NCBI RefSeq assembly: GCF_001417965.1
Contig: NW_018385463.1
Coordinates: 101,711 to 165,710, forward strand
Direction of reading: 5' to 3'
Length of the DNA stretch: 64,000 nt
Source of the DNA: Exaiptasia diaphana
Taxonomy: Eukaryota > Cnidaria > Anthozoa > Actiniaria > Aiptasiidae
Shown here: positions 36,505 to 48,770 of the stretch, piece by piece
How the letters are laid out: each line of letters begins with the position of its first letter
How positions within the stretch are numbered: the stretch's first letter is position 1
The notes under the pieces: generated by a model
What the model saw: the letters and a program-made list of their open reading frames with translations, nothing else
Databases searched by the model: none
What the model was told of the DNA's origin: nothing
Position numbers and translations under genes: made by a program

Positions 36505-36570
36505 AACACCGTAAAAAAGTATGTGGAAAAACTTACTGACGTTTCGGATGTTAATCCTTCGTCGGAGTTC
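36505..36570 (-). repeat. Hammerhead-ribozyme-like repeat, copy B (best preserved)
   Basis: The minus strand reads CCGACGA (consensus CTGANGA, one mismatch), a short stem AGGAT-TAAC-ATCC, then GAAAC and GTCAG. This order (box 1, stem II, GAAA box) is the hammerhead core. Similar motifs are known from Penelope-like retroelement repeats in many animals. The same sequence, more decayed, is at 10134-10200. Confidence 0.5.
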
Positions 36571-37009
36571 TATGTTTAGAACGGTCAGAAATAACGAACG
36601 AAGATTGACAGTTAGACTCGGTTATGTGATTGAGTGAGTGAACTTTTATTTATTTCACAATGTCTATGAGAAAGAGAATATTTATACTGGACCATACTGT
36701 AGTAGACAGAAATTTCTTAAAAACAGAAAAACATCATTCGGGCTACAAAACGGTTTTGTCGTTTTGCGTCAATGATAATTTCAAACAAACCGGGGGTTGG
36801 CTCCAAAGCAGTTTTATGAGGACTTGTCACATAGCAATACAAAGGACGATCGACTGGAAAATGTGCTCCTATTTAAGTACAAATGCTCTCTTTCTCTATG
36901 ACAACGTTCTCGTCATGAGGTGATGATGGCTAACTTACCATACTTCCTCGTTCGTTTCGGATATCCAAAATGGTATAGAATTATATTGGTGATTGCTGAA
37001 TCATAAATC

Positions 37010-37155
37010 CATACCGTGAAACCCCGCCTTGTGGTCCCCCGCCTATTAGGGCGTCTCCGTTATAACGGCCAGAGTTTTGTCCCGACGAATTAAGCCCGGA
37101 CACTTTTCGGTGTCCATTTAGTGTCCGGATTAACGGGGCTGCGCTGTAATAGAAT
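37010..37155. repeat. Decayed DNA-transposon fragment
   Basis: Begins near 'accgtgaaaccccgcc' and ends 'gtccggattaacggggctgc'. The phrases 'ctccgttataacgg' and 'gtgtccggattaacgg' resemble the inverted ends of a repeat family widespread in invertebrates. It is more GC-rich than its neighbours and non-coding. Confidence 0.4.
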
Positions 37156-37493
37156 GTGTTTTGATATAGCAACGAAACGTTAAAATTACTCGGTGTTTTA
37201 GATTTTAGCATGCGCAATACGTTTTATCTCGGTATTGATCTAAAACAAGACTGGCGAAGACTGGCCTCAAAGTGTAATAGCAGAATGATTAAAAGTATTA
37301 TGGAGCGCCCAAATCATGCATAGCGGGAGTACAACCAGCCAACTGACCCAGTTCCTAGCGTACCGTCATTTTCCGAACTGTCAACCCGTTAAAAACTCAT
37401 AGATTTTAGGTCGTTGTTTTTGGTGGCTGGTCTTAACACGTGCGGTATAAAAAAGATCACGAACGAGCCCCAGTGCATCACGAACAAGCCATA

Positions 37494-37535
37494 TGACCGC
37501 CATCTTGGAATGGATTTGAATCATCCAACATGGCG
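37494..37535. promoter_or_regulatory. Two opposed YY1-type motifs upstream of the first receptor
   Basis: GACCGCCATCTTGG (37494-37507) and AACATGGCGGCGAT (from ~37527) carry the CCATC/GATGG-like YY1 core in opposite directions. They lie about 520-560 bases before the start codon at 38054. Promoter activity is inferred. Confidence 0.3.
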
Positions 37536-38053
37536 GCGATGACATAACGTGCAAATCAGATATAAATAAATGATGGCTAATTCTTTTTTCTCCAGCATGC
37601 AGCTCTGATTTCATGAGATAGTTCATGAATTACTGTATTATTTTATGTCAATCGTTTTCAGTCTTCAGAAAATGACGGGTCAAGAGAGAGTTCATAAGAC
37701 ATGTGATGTAAGATTCTTTTATGAGCCAAACGTAACAACTGGTATAATCAAGGCGATCTTTACCACACCGTTCTATTGTCAGTGATTCATTCTTCTTTAT
37801 CGATGTGTTGGTCGATCATCGTGTCGTGAATCATTGCGCATTATTTATTATTCATGGCAAATACTAAAACAAGTAAAGTGTCAAGTCATGTGAACACCTG
37901 GGATATCATGAACGCTCAAACAACAACTTCGACTTATTGCTAACACCTCAACCGCGAAGATTGTTCACAAAAACACCTACAAACCAACTAATCTTGCTAT
38001 AGTTAGTGAAAGGAGATTACTTGGATGAGTTTTGCTCGCAAGAGTTTGCAGAC

Positions 38054-41000
38054 ATGGGTACTGGTACTTTGATCTTGCAGGCTTTAATTCTCTTTGGTTG
38101 TTTCGGTGGAGTATTGGGGACCTTAAATCGTATTAATATCGTTATAGGTAAGTTAGTAACTATATTTTTGATGTCTCCGCTGTATTGCGTAGTCTTTGCA
38201 GACATTTCGTGTAATTTTGCAAAGGTCCGACGCATTATAATTTTGGGTGCGAATTATTCATTATTCCTGAAGCACTTTAGAATTACTGAAAATATCATTA
38301 AAAGGAAGTATCCTTCAAAGGTAAAAAAGAAAGGAACGCTTTTTTTTGAACGAATGTTGAAAAAGCTATATCACGAAGCAGTTGTTTTGCCGTCTTCTCG
38401 TCGCTTCTCCCCTGGTAGCGTCTTTGCTGCTAATACGCGTCCATGCTGATATCGCCTGAGATTTCCACGTTTCAAAACATAAGGGCATCCATCTTTTATA
38501 TCAGAAGAGCGAATTATCTTGAAGAAGTTGTCTGGGTAATGTGTCTCGTAGTGGCATTTTTTTTTCCAGATAGAAAAGCGTTATATAAGATGGGAAATTT
38601 TTCTTAGATTTCGTGCATTTGGGGTGTCATTTTAGATTTAAATGGGGACTCTTAATGTTTGCCCTCCTATAAGAACAATGAATCAAGTCTATTATTGTCC
38701 AATAAATAATATTCTTTTGATTCCCCACATCGATATTTTAAGGTTTTCGTGCACGGGACTGCTTTGACAAGACTCTAGCAGTGTTTTTTTCTCATTTGGG
38801 TTTTGAAACACGGGATACATTTCCCATCCAATGTTTTCATAATTTTAATGCAAACACGATTCACCCAAACAAAGTTTCCTACTAAATTACCCAATGGCTT
38901 TCGAGTTTTTCAAACGTGACAAAAACCCATGATTTTAAATTTTCATAAAAAAAACTGAATTGTTTTCTGTAAATCAATTTGGTAATGATTGTTTATGGTT
39001 TAATAGGAGTTCTGTACAGACAAGATTATGAAGGCCTTACACAAATGCTGAGAATTCTACTCAAACATGACCTAACGGACATCCATAGCAAAATCCTCCC
39101 GCCCCAGTACCGACTCAAGCCTGTTTATATAAACGTGGAAGGAAAACCGCTCTTATCAAAGGGTACAGTAAGACTCAATGTTTCCTTGCTCTATCTACCA
39201 CAAACAATTTTCCCTTGTGAAGGAAACTACTGTGAAGCCCCAGCGCCATTGGTCTGCTCAATGGGATTTCTTTTGCATTAAATTTAGAAAATCTCCAGCC
39301 GTTTTAGATCGAGTATCCTCGGTGCCACAAAGAATCACTAACGTTTTACATGACTTTTACTAGTTTATTTGCATTCTGCTATAACTTATGTATAAATCAC
39401 AATAAAACATCTATGGATTATGGGAAATGGATGTATTTATCTATGATTCAATATTTTCATTGCAGAGGTTGCGTTAACTCTTGAAAAAGCAGTTTGTATC
39501 TTGGATATGTACGGCAATGACCCAGACGCCTTTGCGCTGAGTGAAATGTTACGACTACCGCTGATCACAATGGACAGTCTTAATAATGATCCTCCAAATC
39601 GCTTCGTGCTGTCAATTCGACCACAATACCCAGTCATCGCCCAGGCTTTGTTTGACATTATACTATATTTTAAGTTTGCTGATGTGGCTGTATTGTATGA
39701 TGGTAAGTAGTTGTCTAGTTAGAAAAGGAGCTATATTACTATACGGCCATTTGTGTATATATAACATTTTCAATTGTGTTGTCTGGAAATTGTTGCAGAG
39801 TACTTCGAAATTTTCAGTCCCATGGGCAATATGCAGCGACGCCATTTTGTGCGACAAAACATGATGGGAGTTCTATTCCTCGCATTTTTCATAGTCCTAA
39901 AAAAACTCCCAATAAAAAGCCGTTTTTCCAGGAAAAATTAAACGAAAAACTTATTAAAAAAATTATAGGACATCAAAAAGTGCGATCGCGACTTACAACC
40001 ATCATGCTTTCTTACACAACATCAAAATCAATTTTCAGTTCGAAAGACACGACTGGCATCTTATTTTTACTCGCTGGCTCGAAGTCAAGATCGTTTTGGT
40101 GTACATTTAATGCCTGAGATGGATCTAGATGATCGGAGTAAAACAATTGACGCACTCAAGACGCTCATGAGGTCATATATAACAAACGTCGTTTTGATTT
40201 GCGATCACAAAGATATGGCAAACATCATGAATGAGGTATGTTCGGGAATCTTTCGGAAATCATTCGGGCATCGTTTGGATGTCAATTTCTTACATACAAA
40301 GTATTTACTAATACAAATTCACCAAATATTTTATTTTATTCCGAGCTGATATCTAATGTTCGTTGATACTTTCATTGTTGTTTAGGCGTTAGCTGTGGGG
40401 ATCAACAGCCCCGACTATCGGTGGATTGCAAGCGATGTAGTACGTATTTAACTTATTTCATGATTTCATTCTGTACTATCGTTGCCAAAAATGCTAAACT
40501 CCATAGACTGAAAAATTAAACATGACATGAAGGCAAGGAAAAAAGAGAGAAAAGATCGATAAAATGGATCCACATTTTTGGCAGGTGACTCTGTGGGAAG
40601 AAAGAGATGGGAAAGGAAGAAAGAAAGGGAGAAAATTGACGACAACATTAAGAGCATAAAACGGCGCGGAGAAGTTGTTTTAAAAACAAATGAAAAGAAC
40701 AATTATAAATGTACGAAAACGGAAACAAAAACCCTTGTCCTGTGCCTCACGGGGAACTAACACCGAATTTAAGATGACTGATGTTGCTTTTTTTCGCCTT
40801 GTATAGGAAGTAGCACAAGGCAACAAGACATACTATCCATCTATTCTGGGAATGGTTGGATTAAGTTTGCACGTGACAAACAAAAGGGTTTCAACTGAAT
40901 ATAAGAAGTTTGATGATCTGATTAACATCAATGGCGGTATTCCTGTGGCACCGGTAAGACAAATATATGATGTATGTATAAGAAAAATCATGTTTGCTGA

Positions 41001-44000
41001 GGTGGCTGTCATCGAGATGTTTGAATGATAATTGTTCATATATCATGCGAAAGGCGAACCTAATAATAGGCCAATTTCGATAGTTTGTTGAATGTCATGC
41101 ACAAAACTGGGGACTGAGGATGTTTCATCTGATTCAGTGACAAAATATTACAACCCGGGCCTAGAAATTGTTGAACACTAAGGTGAAGACAAAGAATATG
41201 TTTTTATTCCTCTTGACCAATCACGAACAGTGTGTTTGAATGATAATTTAACATATATGAAGAAAAATTTGTCAGGGATTTGTTCCAATTGCTCATAAAG
41301 GCGGCTAAATACGAGATACATGCAAAAACCATCAACTAAGCACGCAACATTGTTTCTGTTCAAGTTTAGGTTCGATGTTCGATGTTCAACAAAATCCTCT
41401 GTTACAAGTTGAAGAAATGGCGCATGCTGATTGGTTGATTTGTTGATTTTGTTGCTTGCAAAGTTTCAATCTCGATGAAAAACGAGAAACAAAGCCAAAA
41501 TTTGTATCTGAAAGTAGAGTCTACTTTGCGCAACAACTTTCTTCAACTCGCAACAGAGGATTTTGTGCCTCAAATGCTCATTAGCAGCATCAGCGCGTGT
41601 TCGGCCATTAAGTGTCTATCAAATTTTTGGTGAGTACCGCGTTAGTGCATGCCTGGTATCTCTATGGATACCCAGCTAGATCCACTCGTGCGGGCTGACG
41701 CTTATGTTGTATTTTATACTTTAAGGTGGTGTATGCAGCGATTAATGATTCCCTGTACTTAATCACTCGTGCTATTAAAAGCTTAATAACATCCAATAGA
41801 TGGGACAGCCTATATCCACCTCCAACCAAACCTTACACAAACATGGTCAGCTGTCCCATGAAGGACGCAAAGTCTTTCAAATCACAAAATACTGCTGGAA
41901 TTCGGTTGCTTGAGACAATGCAAAAGGTGGGTAATTGCTGTGGATGGAAGAGACGTTCTCTGAACGGTGGGAAGAAAATTGTATTAAGCATATCACGAGA
42001 CCAGTAGAAACGTATCACTTACTTTTTTACCTTTTCGTTCTCTATTCTTTAGTTCTTTTTCGAACAAAATGTTTTGACATAGGCAAAGAATTGTCCTTCG
42101 TTTAGCAGCCATATATGGTAATTATACCTTATTTGGAAGTACGTTTGCACTCTTTTTTGACAATATTCTCAATTTTCAAGAATTTGAATCCTCTGAAACT
42201 TGCAGATATTATAGGTAAACGACTTTTGAACAATCGGGTATTTGATTCCATATATGGCATAGATTCGCTAAAGGAAGCCCAAAAGACTAAAGCAAAGGGA
42301 TCCCGCACGAATGAGAACAAGTCTATCCATCTTTTTCAGATAGGTGATCACGATGGTCTGACTGGTGTCATCAATTTCGACATGAGTGCCACAAATCAGC
42401 GTCGCCTTGATATATTGAACATCGTAGAGAAGAATGTTGAAAAGGTAATAAGTGTTCATGAGCTTGGTGGTAATATTATACCAGAACGAACTCAATAAGA
42501 TCTTTCAATCAAAATATATTTGTGGATTTTTATTTGGATATTCGGCTTCATCTCAAACAGGCGGAATTTCGAAAACAAATTGGAACATAACCGCGGTGCA
42601 TGTCGGTTGGCTAAAGAAAAATGGCATCTTTTTCCGTCCATAAAAAACTTTTTCCGTCCATATTATTAGAGTATTTATCGTATTTTTCTAAGGTTGGTAC
42701 ATGGAATCCCAGCCCTCAGAACGACGAGGAGTCAGTGACAATGAAGGACGTTAATCCCGTCCAGTGGGTCGGGGATTTTGCAGATCTTGTGAAATGTCAC
42801 AATCCAGGAAAGCCAGGAAAAAAGTTCGTAAGAGCCAAACGAGTTTTACGAGTCACTACTGTTATTGTAAGTTATTTCTTGTTTCTTATTTGATTTGTTG
42901 CTACACTGTGACACTAGAGCATGCGTAATGAGTGAATTGCGAGCCGAAATATCCCACATGGCTTATTACGCTTACTTAATAGTTTTTAAATAGTGATTCC
43001 ACGAGTCACTTCATTTTTAGGAGCCACCGTTTGTTGAGTGGAGCAATGGTACTATTTTAACACGACCAGTTGCTAACACCAGCTTACAAGGATTTTGCTT
43101 GGACTTACTCAACGAGCTCTCAGGGATGTTGAATCTCGACTATCAAATACTTCTAAGGACAGATAATGCTTATGGGAAGAAAGTACAAGGGCGATGGAAT
43201 GGAATGATAGGAGACTTGGTTGACAAGGTAAATATACCAATTCCTTGAGTATCAGGCCCTCTAAATGGAGATTTTGGCGCACCTTCCCTATCTGGTACCA
43301 AATATTGTTAGAAGTTCGAGCGATTGTCGTATCAACGTTATCATTGCAAACACATTCATCACCATCATCAACATCAAAGAGATCACATCAAAAACATAAT
43401 ACTGTCATCAGCATCATTATGAATATCGACATCATCACACATAATGCGCACACTCATTGGTAAAACATAGTTTCCAACCCATCGCGGTCAAAACTCATAT
43501 CTTTGTTTGCGGTTCTTTTATTACAGAAAGCCGACATCGCTCTCGCCCCAATCACCATATATGCCACTCGTGAGTCAGTGATTGATTTTACTAAGCCATT
43601 CTGGGACTTTAGCATGAGTTTGATCATGCAGAAAGAAACAGAGGAAGAACTTGACTTATTTGCATTCGTAAAGCCATTTGATGGAATCGTTTGGATCTTG
43701 ATTATTGGAGTTGTAAGTATCAACCACACAGGTAACCCAACTATAATCTCATTGTGTGCGAGATTGTGGATGTCAGAGTAGCCCAGTTCTAAATGAATGA
43801 TAATGCACGAATGAACTTAAGACTAGACTGCGGGGAAACAAAATAATTATTTATTGTTTCTCCAGAGCATGTTCTTCAAATATTTTGTCCGCCGAAGACA
43901 ACAAAAATTCCGAAAGCATGTGTTCTTTCATGCATTATGCATTTTTGCGAATGCTTAAACAGCACAGGCAGCCCAACTCATTCTTAATATTGCGTGACAT

Positions 44001-45882
44001 TATTCATGTCGTCACGCATTTTTGAGACTTGAAGACAATTTGTGACATGGTGTGACGTGTATGTCTGTGCAATTTTTTTAGGTTCTTTTTGTCACGATCA
44101 TGATGTACATCGTAGATCTGTTCAGTCCCTTTGGTCATCGAGCCGAGGCAACAGACACGGGCGAGGGGGCTGGTGATGAGTTCAATCTGTTCAATAGTCT
44201 TTGGTTCGCTACAGCGTCCATGTTACAGCAGGGAGGGGACAATACACCCAAGTCTCCCTCTGGTAGGATCCTTGCAGCTGCATTCTGGTTTTTCATTCTT
44301 ATTATAATCTCTACATACACGGCCAACCTTGCTGCTTTTTTTACAAGTAAGTACATTTATTACTTTTAACATGATATAATGCTCATTGTTCTCAAGTTAT
44401 TCATTATTTCTTCAGTCAAACACTCCAAGAAAACCATCAACTCTCTGGATGATCTCGCCAACCAAGACAAAATTAAATATGGCGTGCTCAAGGGTGGTGC
44501 CATTGATACTTTCTTCGAGGATTCCCAGTTACCTCTCTACCGTAAAATGTATTCACAAATGAGACAGAAGAATTCTTACGCACCAAGTACCAGCACAGGA
44601 GTAGAGTGGGCAAGAAAAGGAGGTTATGCATACCTGACTGAGCAGCCGTATCTCGATTATTACAATATGAGGAAGCCATGTAATACTACCTTACTCAATA
44701 ACTTAATCTCGTATAAAAGTTACGGGTTTGGTCTGCAAAGGAATTCGCCTTATGTGAATGAACTGTCTGTGGCGATTCTTAAGGTATAAAGCTGTTAGTT
44801 ATTTGAATGGGTATCTTTTTCAGGCTTTTATTTACTCATGTATATGTCTGACTGTCTGTCCATCGTTTGTTTGTCCTTTGGACGTCTGCTGTTTGCTTTA
44901 GTGATTTCATGGATATTTTTCCTATCAATAGCTTCGAGAAAATGGTTTCATCGACAGTATCAAGTACAAGTGGTGGGATGAAAGAAGTCAGTGCGTAGTC
45001 GAACCTAAGTCTGCTACAGGACAAACAGCCAGCCTTGGAATTCAGAACATGGCGGGTGTATTCATTATTCTTCTTGGTGGAGTTGCACTTTCCTTCTTTC
45101 TCATCATAATTGAGATCAAGTGTAAACGACTAGTAGACTTACTCACAAAAACAGGACAGGTAAGTACGAACTACTCACCACGCATGCTCTACGCATCATC
45201 CCACATGGATCAGTAAACGGAAGATCTCCAAGTTCAGTCTTCCTCGTACAACTTTGACTGATGGGGACTGGGTACCAGTGCGTTATGAGAATAGATTTCA
45301 ATGCTTAATTAAACCTGACCAAATAAGATGCTGCATGATAAAACTATTAATATTAGCTTATGATAAGAGTGCAGTATAATGTTGTAAAGACATCATAGCT
45401 AATATCAATTAACAATGCTAATAATACCCGAACTTTAAAAATGATCTATGCTAATATTGATTCTAACTAAATCAAAGTACACTTTAAGTAATGCATCCAA
45501 AGAGACTGCAATTAATAGGTGTTGCGGTACCGGGAACAAAGAAATTAACACCGACCAATCGGCAAACTTTGATACGAAGACGGTACCCAGTCCTTCCCCA
45601 TGTGAATACCACTAAAAACACACTTTGGTCAGGTTTAAGGCTGAAATCTATTCTTGTATACCAAAGGGGAAAAGCCGAGAAACGATCGATAGGTCACAAG
45701 AAATGAATTCTTCTGAGAGCTTGAAAGACCCCCATGTGACTGGTGATCAAATTCCAGTCCGGGTAGTGATATCCCAGGGACCAAAGGAACTTAAACCGGT
45801 GGTACTCCAGGAACATCCTGCGCCACCCCCTGCAGAGGACACTTCAAGCTGGAGAGCGTGGTTCAAGGGCTGGTATCAATGA
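38054..45882 (+). CDS. Ionotropic glutamate receptor subunit 1 (iGluR, AMPA/kainate-like architecture), 15 exons
   Basis: Ligand-gated cation channel of the plasma membrane. Exons: 38054-38147, 39007-39162, 39466-39702, 40039-40235, 40386-40439, 40807-40953, 41726-41926, 42340-42444, 42693-42866, 43021-43227, 43527-43712, 44082-44346, 44416-44783, 44932-45159, 45667-45882, giving 944 codons. Layout: signal peptide ~1-24, amino-terminal domain to ~445, S1 ~450-575, M1 at the exon 11/12 join, pore loop with SMLQQGGD (Q635 at the Q/R position), M3 with [10 protein letters not shown] (663-672), S2 ~675-815, disulphide cysteines C763 and C818, M4 ~828-855, short C-tail. Ligand residues: R539 (PITIYATRE) is kept; E750 matches the glutamate-type acidic residue; A703/I704 replace the usual Ser/Thr; the binding-site tyrosine of S1 is replaced (SLQGFC). 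The last exon's acceptor (ATACCAAAG) is less certain. It is a tandem paralogue of the gene at 50697. Confidence 0.88.
39840..40028. repeat. MITE-like repeat with 'catgatgggagtt' ends (receptor 1 intron 3)
   Basis: The left end 'ttttgtgcgacaaaacatga' pairs imperfectly with the right end 'ccatcatgctttcttacaca'. Its left part also aligns with 21095-21150 upstream of POFUT1. The right arm ends a few bases before the acceptor of the exon at 40039. Confidence 0.4.
42160..42339. repeat. Sequence shared between receptor 1 intron 7 and receptor 2 intron 12
   Basis: The phrase 'ctgaaacttgcaga.attata' and the following 'tggcatagat.cg' recur at 58715-58860 in the other receptor's intron 12. The two introns are not homologous in position, so this looks like a dispersed repeat rather than retained intron sequence. 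Confidence 0.45.
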
Positions 45883-46039
45883 GGTCTGAAAGAGGATCAA
45901 ATAGTTGATCTCCAGATCTTTAACTATTATTTCATGAAATCGAGTCATGTATGAGTTGATAGTCAATTACAGGGCGTTAAACATGTACAAAAAAATTGAC
46001 GATGGAATCATTGTATTATCATGTTAAAACCAATGGATT

Positions 46040-46140
46040 GAAACACAGCTATTCGACTTCACCTCAGATTGACTGATTTTTCGTATGCAAATAAGTAGAG
46101 TCAAGACCGAACTGCATGCCGGTTGACCATGGCCCTTTAA
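46040..46140. repeat. Diverged relative of the 18195-18411 MITE (right part)
   Basis: Ends GCCGGTTGACCATGGCCCTTTAA-like (last bases ggccctttaa at 46140), matching the terminus of the SBNO intron element. The inner 'gctattcgacttcacctca' matches 'gatattcgaaatcacctca'. The left terminus is not recognisable. Confidence 0.4.
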
Positions 46141-47040
46141 ACTATATTCTTGTATTTAGATCCTCCTCGCTCCGATCGGAAACTCTGTAAACGTAATCAT
46201 CTTGCGTGAAAGCTTCCATTCCGCAATCTTCATTCGCCTTCGTTCACTCACTCGGTTGAAATAGTAATATGACCTCAATTACTTGATTCACTGTCAAACG
46301 ATTTATTCATAGACTAATTAATAGTTGTGTGTACATCCACATTTCATGTTTTACTTCAATTCAGACTATTGATTTCTATTCTCTACTTATCAAAACGTTT
46401 TCTCGCTTAATAGTGCTCCAAAAAGGACACCGATTCGTACGAAGTGAATTCTTCTGAAAACCACGTTGAATTTCATCCTTTTATGTCTATCAATCGACCT
46501 ACAACGCTGAACCTACCTGAATGTTATGCTAATGTCCAAGAAAGTAAGCTATAGCTATTGTCACCATTGCTGGTTTCTCACCAATCAAAGACGTGACATT
46601 CGAGTCTGTGCTGATAGAAGACTTGTAGTTGTCATAGAGATGCCTACCATTAGGAGCATAATGGAGAAACATTGAAAACAAAGAGTAAGCATTCAATGGA
46701 CTGAAGACTTGGTGTGGACTTTTGGTTTCAAAGCCGGTAGGCCGGTTATTGAGTTTGATTTGAAATTCCATGGAACATTCTTCTCAGTGGGATTAGAACA
46801 ATGGCACTGAAAACAAAAAGGACAACCTTGTTTGAAAAAGAAATAACTACGATAACGACAAGGATATTTTCATTGTTTTCAGGCGGAATAGGTTGCATAT
46901 ATAGACATTGGATTGTCTACGTACGGCTCACATATTAAGCATCAATTTGCATTTATAAAGCAATTAAAAGTAAAATAATTAATTAATCAGCTGATAAACT
47001 TATTCAAGTCAGTGCTCTAAAAGTAATTTACGACAAATTT

Positions 47041-47176
47041 CATACCCAGGTTCACTGACCACGAACACGGCATTGAACCGAGGCGTCAAGGTGCACTAAA
47101 AGAAAAGATGTGTGTACCTTGTTCCTTTATGACTCGGTTCAGTGTTTTGTTCGTTGTGACTGAGCCTGAGTATGGA
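47041..47176. repeat. Fold-back element, ~136 bp
   Basis: The left arm 'catacccaggttcactgacc' pairs with the right arm whose reverse complement is 'catactcaggctcagtcaca'; inner parts 'attgaaccgagg' and 'actgaaccgagt' also match. It is moderately decayed and non-coding. Confidence 0.55.
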
Positions 47177-47201
47177 AAGAGGTAGACAAAGATCGAAAAC
47201 T

Positions 47202-47240
47202 GGCTGACGCTTCGGGTGTGACCTCTCGTCGAAATGAAGC
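47202..47240 (-). repeat. Hammerhead-ribozyme-like repeat, copy C (diverged)
   Basis: The minus strand reads TCGACGA, a GAGGT...ACCC hairpin, then GAAGCGTCAG. It follows the order seen in copies A and B with several changes. It directly follows the fold-back at 47041-47176. Confidence 0.3.
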
Positions 47241-47519
47241 TGAGCCGAGACGGATGGCGAACTTTTTCAATCCTTTAGTGTATAATTCCTGCTTTGAATC
47301 CTGTTTCCTCAGGAATACCGACGCAGTTCATAAAGTAAAGCTGTAAGTAAAGTAAGGTGTAAAGCTAATTAGTATTATTTAGTAATAATAATCAACTTGT
47401 AGTTATTTAGCATTAGGTATACAATAACGTAACGACATACTGTATCATTAAAAAAAGAGCAAATGATAATAAACAAAATCCACTTCGTGGAACATACCGT
47501 GTCCAGGTTTACTAATATA

Positions 47520-47830
47520 TATTTTTACCAGCGCCGCGATCGATTTGATAGATTTTGTGTATGATCTTTTCACATCATTTTTATCGTTGCAGCGAAAATT
47601 TAGCAATTATATTGCATTCGCATTATCCTCAGAGAATTTATAAGATGAAAGTTTGCCTAGAACACTTATATTTCAGCTAAAAAAAGAAAGATTGGAAAAA
47701 AGGAGAATTTTTCAGAAATGCTCGAGTCGAGGATCGAACCTTGGAACTCTGGATTATGGGCCCCTTGGAATTGCTAAACTGCGTCTGGGAAAAAAAATAA
47801 AGTCGCTGAATTTTATAACCGTGCCGCAGG
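47520..47830 (-). repeat. tRNA-derived SINE-like repeat, copy 1
   Basis: On the minus strand, 47719-47790 reads like an eroded tRNA: CGCAGTTTAGCA (D-arm-like), GGGGCCCATAATCC (anticodon arm with CAT, as in tRNA-Met), GGTTCGATCC (B box) and a 3' CTCGAGCA. The 5' acceptor half no longer pairs, so it is not a working tRNA gene. The flank 'gagaatttataagatgaaag' and the phrase 'gtcgctgaattttataaccg' recur in copy 2. Confidence 0.45.
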
Positions 47831-48239
47831 CCTTTGGCCTAGACACGGTAATTAATAAGTCTGAAGTTGAATATTGAATATTTAGAGTATTTGAGATGCA
47901 CGACGAGGAAATACGCACCTATTTCTGCCTCTCACTGGATTGAAAGGAGACAGGTATATGCTTGCCGAAATTATTGAATTTAGTGAGCCACAACTGAAAT
48001 AAACCCCTTCCTTTGATGACGCTTATCGATTTTATTTGTTTAATAATGCAACAAAAGACACTAAATTCACTTCTGCGCTAGTATGAGATCACAGAACTCT
48101 CTTTTACTGTCATTGCCAAAAATGCATGCGCCATATATTCATGTGAATGCTAACAAATTCATCACACATTCACACACCAGTTGCACCACATTGAGAAATT
48201 CCAGAAATGTAAGTTATCTATTTCAATTGTCTATACAAG

Positions 48240-48770
48240 AACCACTTCGCGGAACATGTTTTCAGTTTTGCCGTGCAATAAATATTTTTAACAGATTTTG
48301 AGTAGTGATCTTTTCACATCACATTGGGAATATTTTTATCACTGCAGCGAAAAGTTAGCAGAGAATTTATAAGATGAAAGTTTGCTTTGCATTTTAGAAA
48401 GAAAAAAGAACGAATATATTTTAAAGTTAAAGAAAGAAAGAAAAAAAATGTTTCGAAGCTGCTCGAGTCGAGATTCGAACCCGCGATCCTCTGTTCGACG
48501 CCGCTGTTCGAGTATCATCTTCTTTCTAAAATTTAACTAACGAATAGTCTCCTTCACGGTTACCTTCGCCATCTTGAAAGGTAGCCGTGCCTTTGCATCG
48601 AAGCGAGACAACCGTTGAGCGTGCAATGATAGATACCTGTGAATAATTGTCTGTAGGTGTGAAAGATAAAAATCTAACATGACTAGAACACCTATATTTC
48701 AGTCGACATGGAAAAAAATAAAAAAAAATAAAGTCGCTGCATTCTATAACCGTACCGCAGAATAAAAACA
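48240..48770 (-). repeat. tRNA-derived SINE-like repeat, copy 2
   Basis: Shares 'gatcttttcacatca', 'gagaatttataagatgaaag', 'ctcgagtcgag.atcgaac' and 'gtcgctgcattctataaccg' with copy 1, though in places the order and spacing differ. The minus strand at 48460-48530 carries a B-box GGGTTCGAATC and a 3' CTCGAGCA, with a poorer A-box side. Insertion of one copy into another may explain the broken order. Confidence 0.4.

Larger units (their letters stand above)
33724..38053. other. Intergenic region between PKA-R and the first glutamate receptor
   Basis: No gene is recognised across ~4.3 kb. It includes the probable PKA-R 3' UTR (to about 34150), a hammerhead-like repeat (36505-36570), a GC-richer repeat fragment (37010-37155) and two opposed YY1-type motifs (37494-37535) about 0.5 kb before the receptor start. 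The rest is AT-rich with only chance frames. Confidence 0.45.

Noticed and set aside
38006-38053. Upstream extension of the receptor 1 frame
   Set aside because: It would need a GTG start, and the ATG at 38054 gives a normal signal peptide with a good context.
47719-47790. Working tRNA-Met gene on the minus strand
   Set aside because: The anticodon arm and B box are tRNA-like, but the acceptor stem does not pair; it is kept only as a SINE-like remnant.
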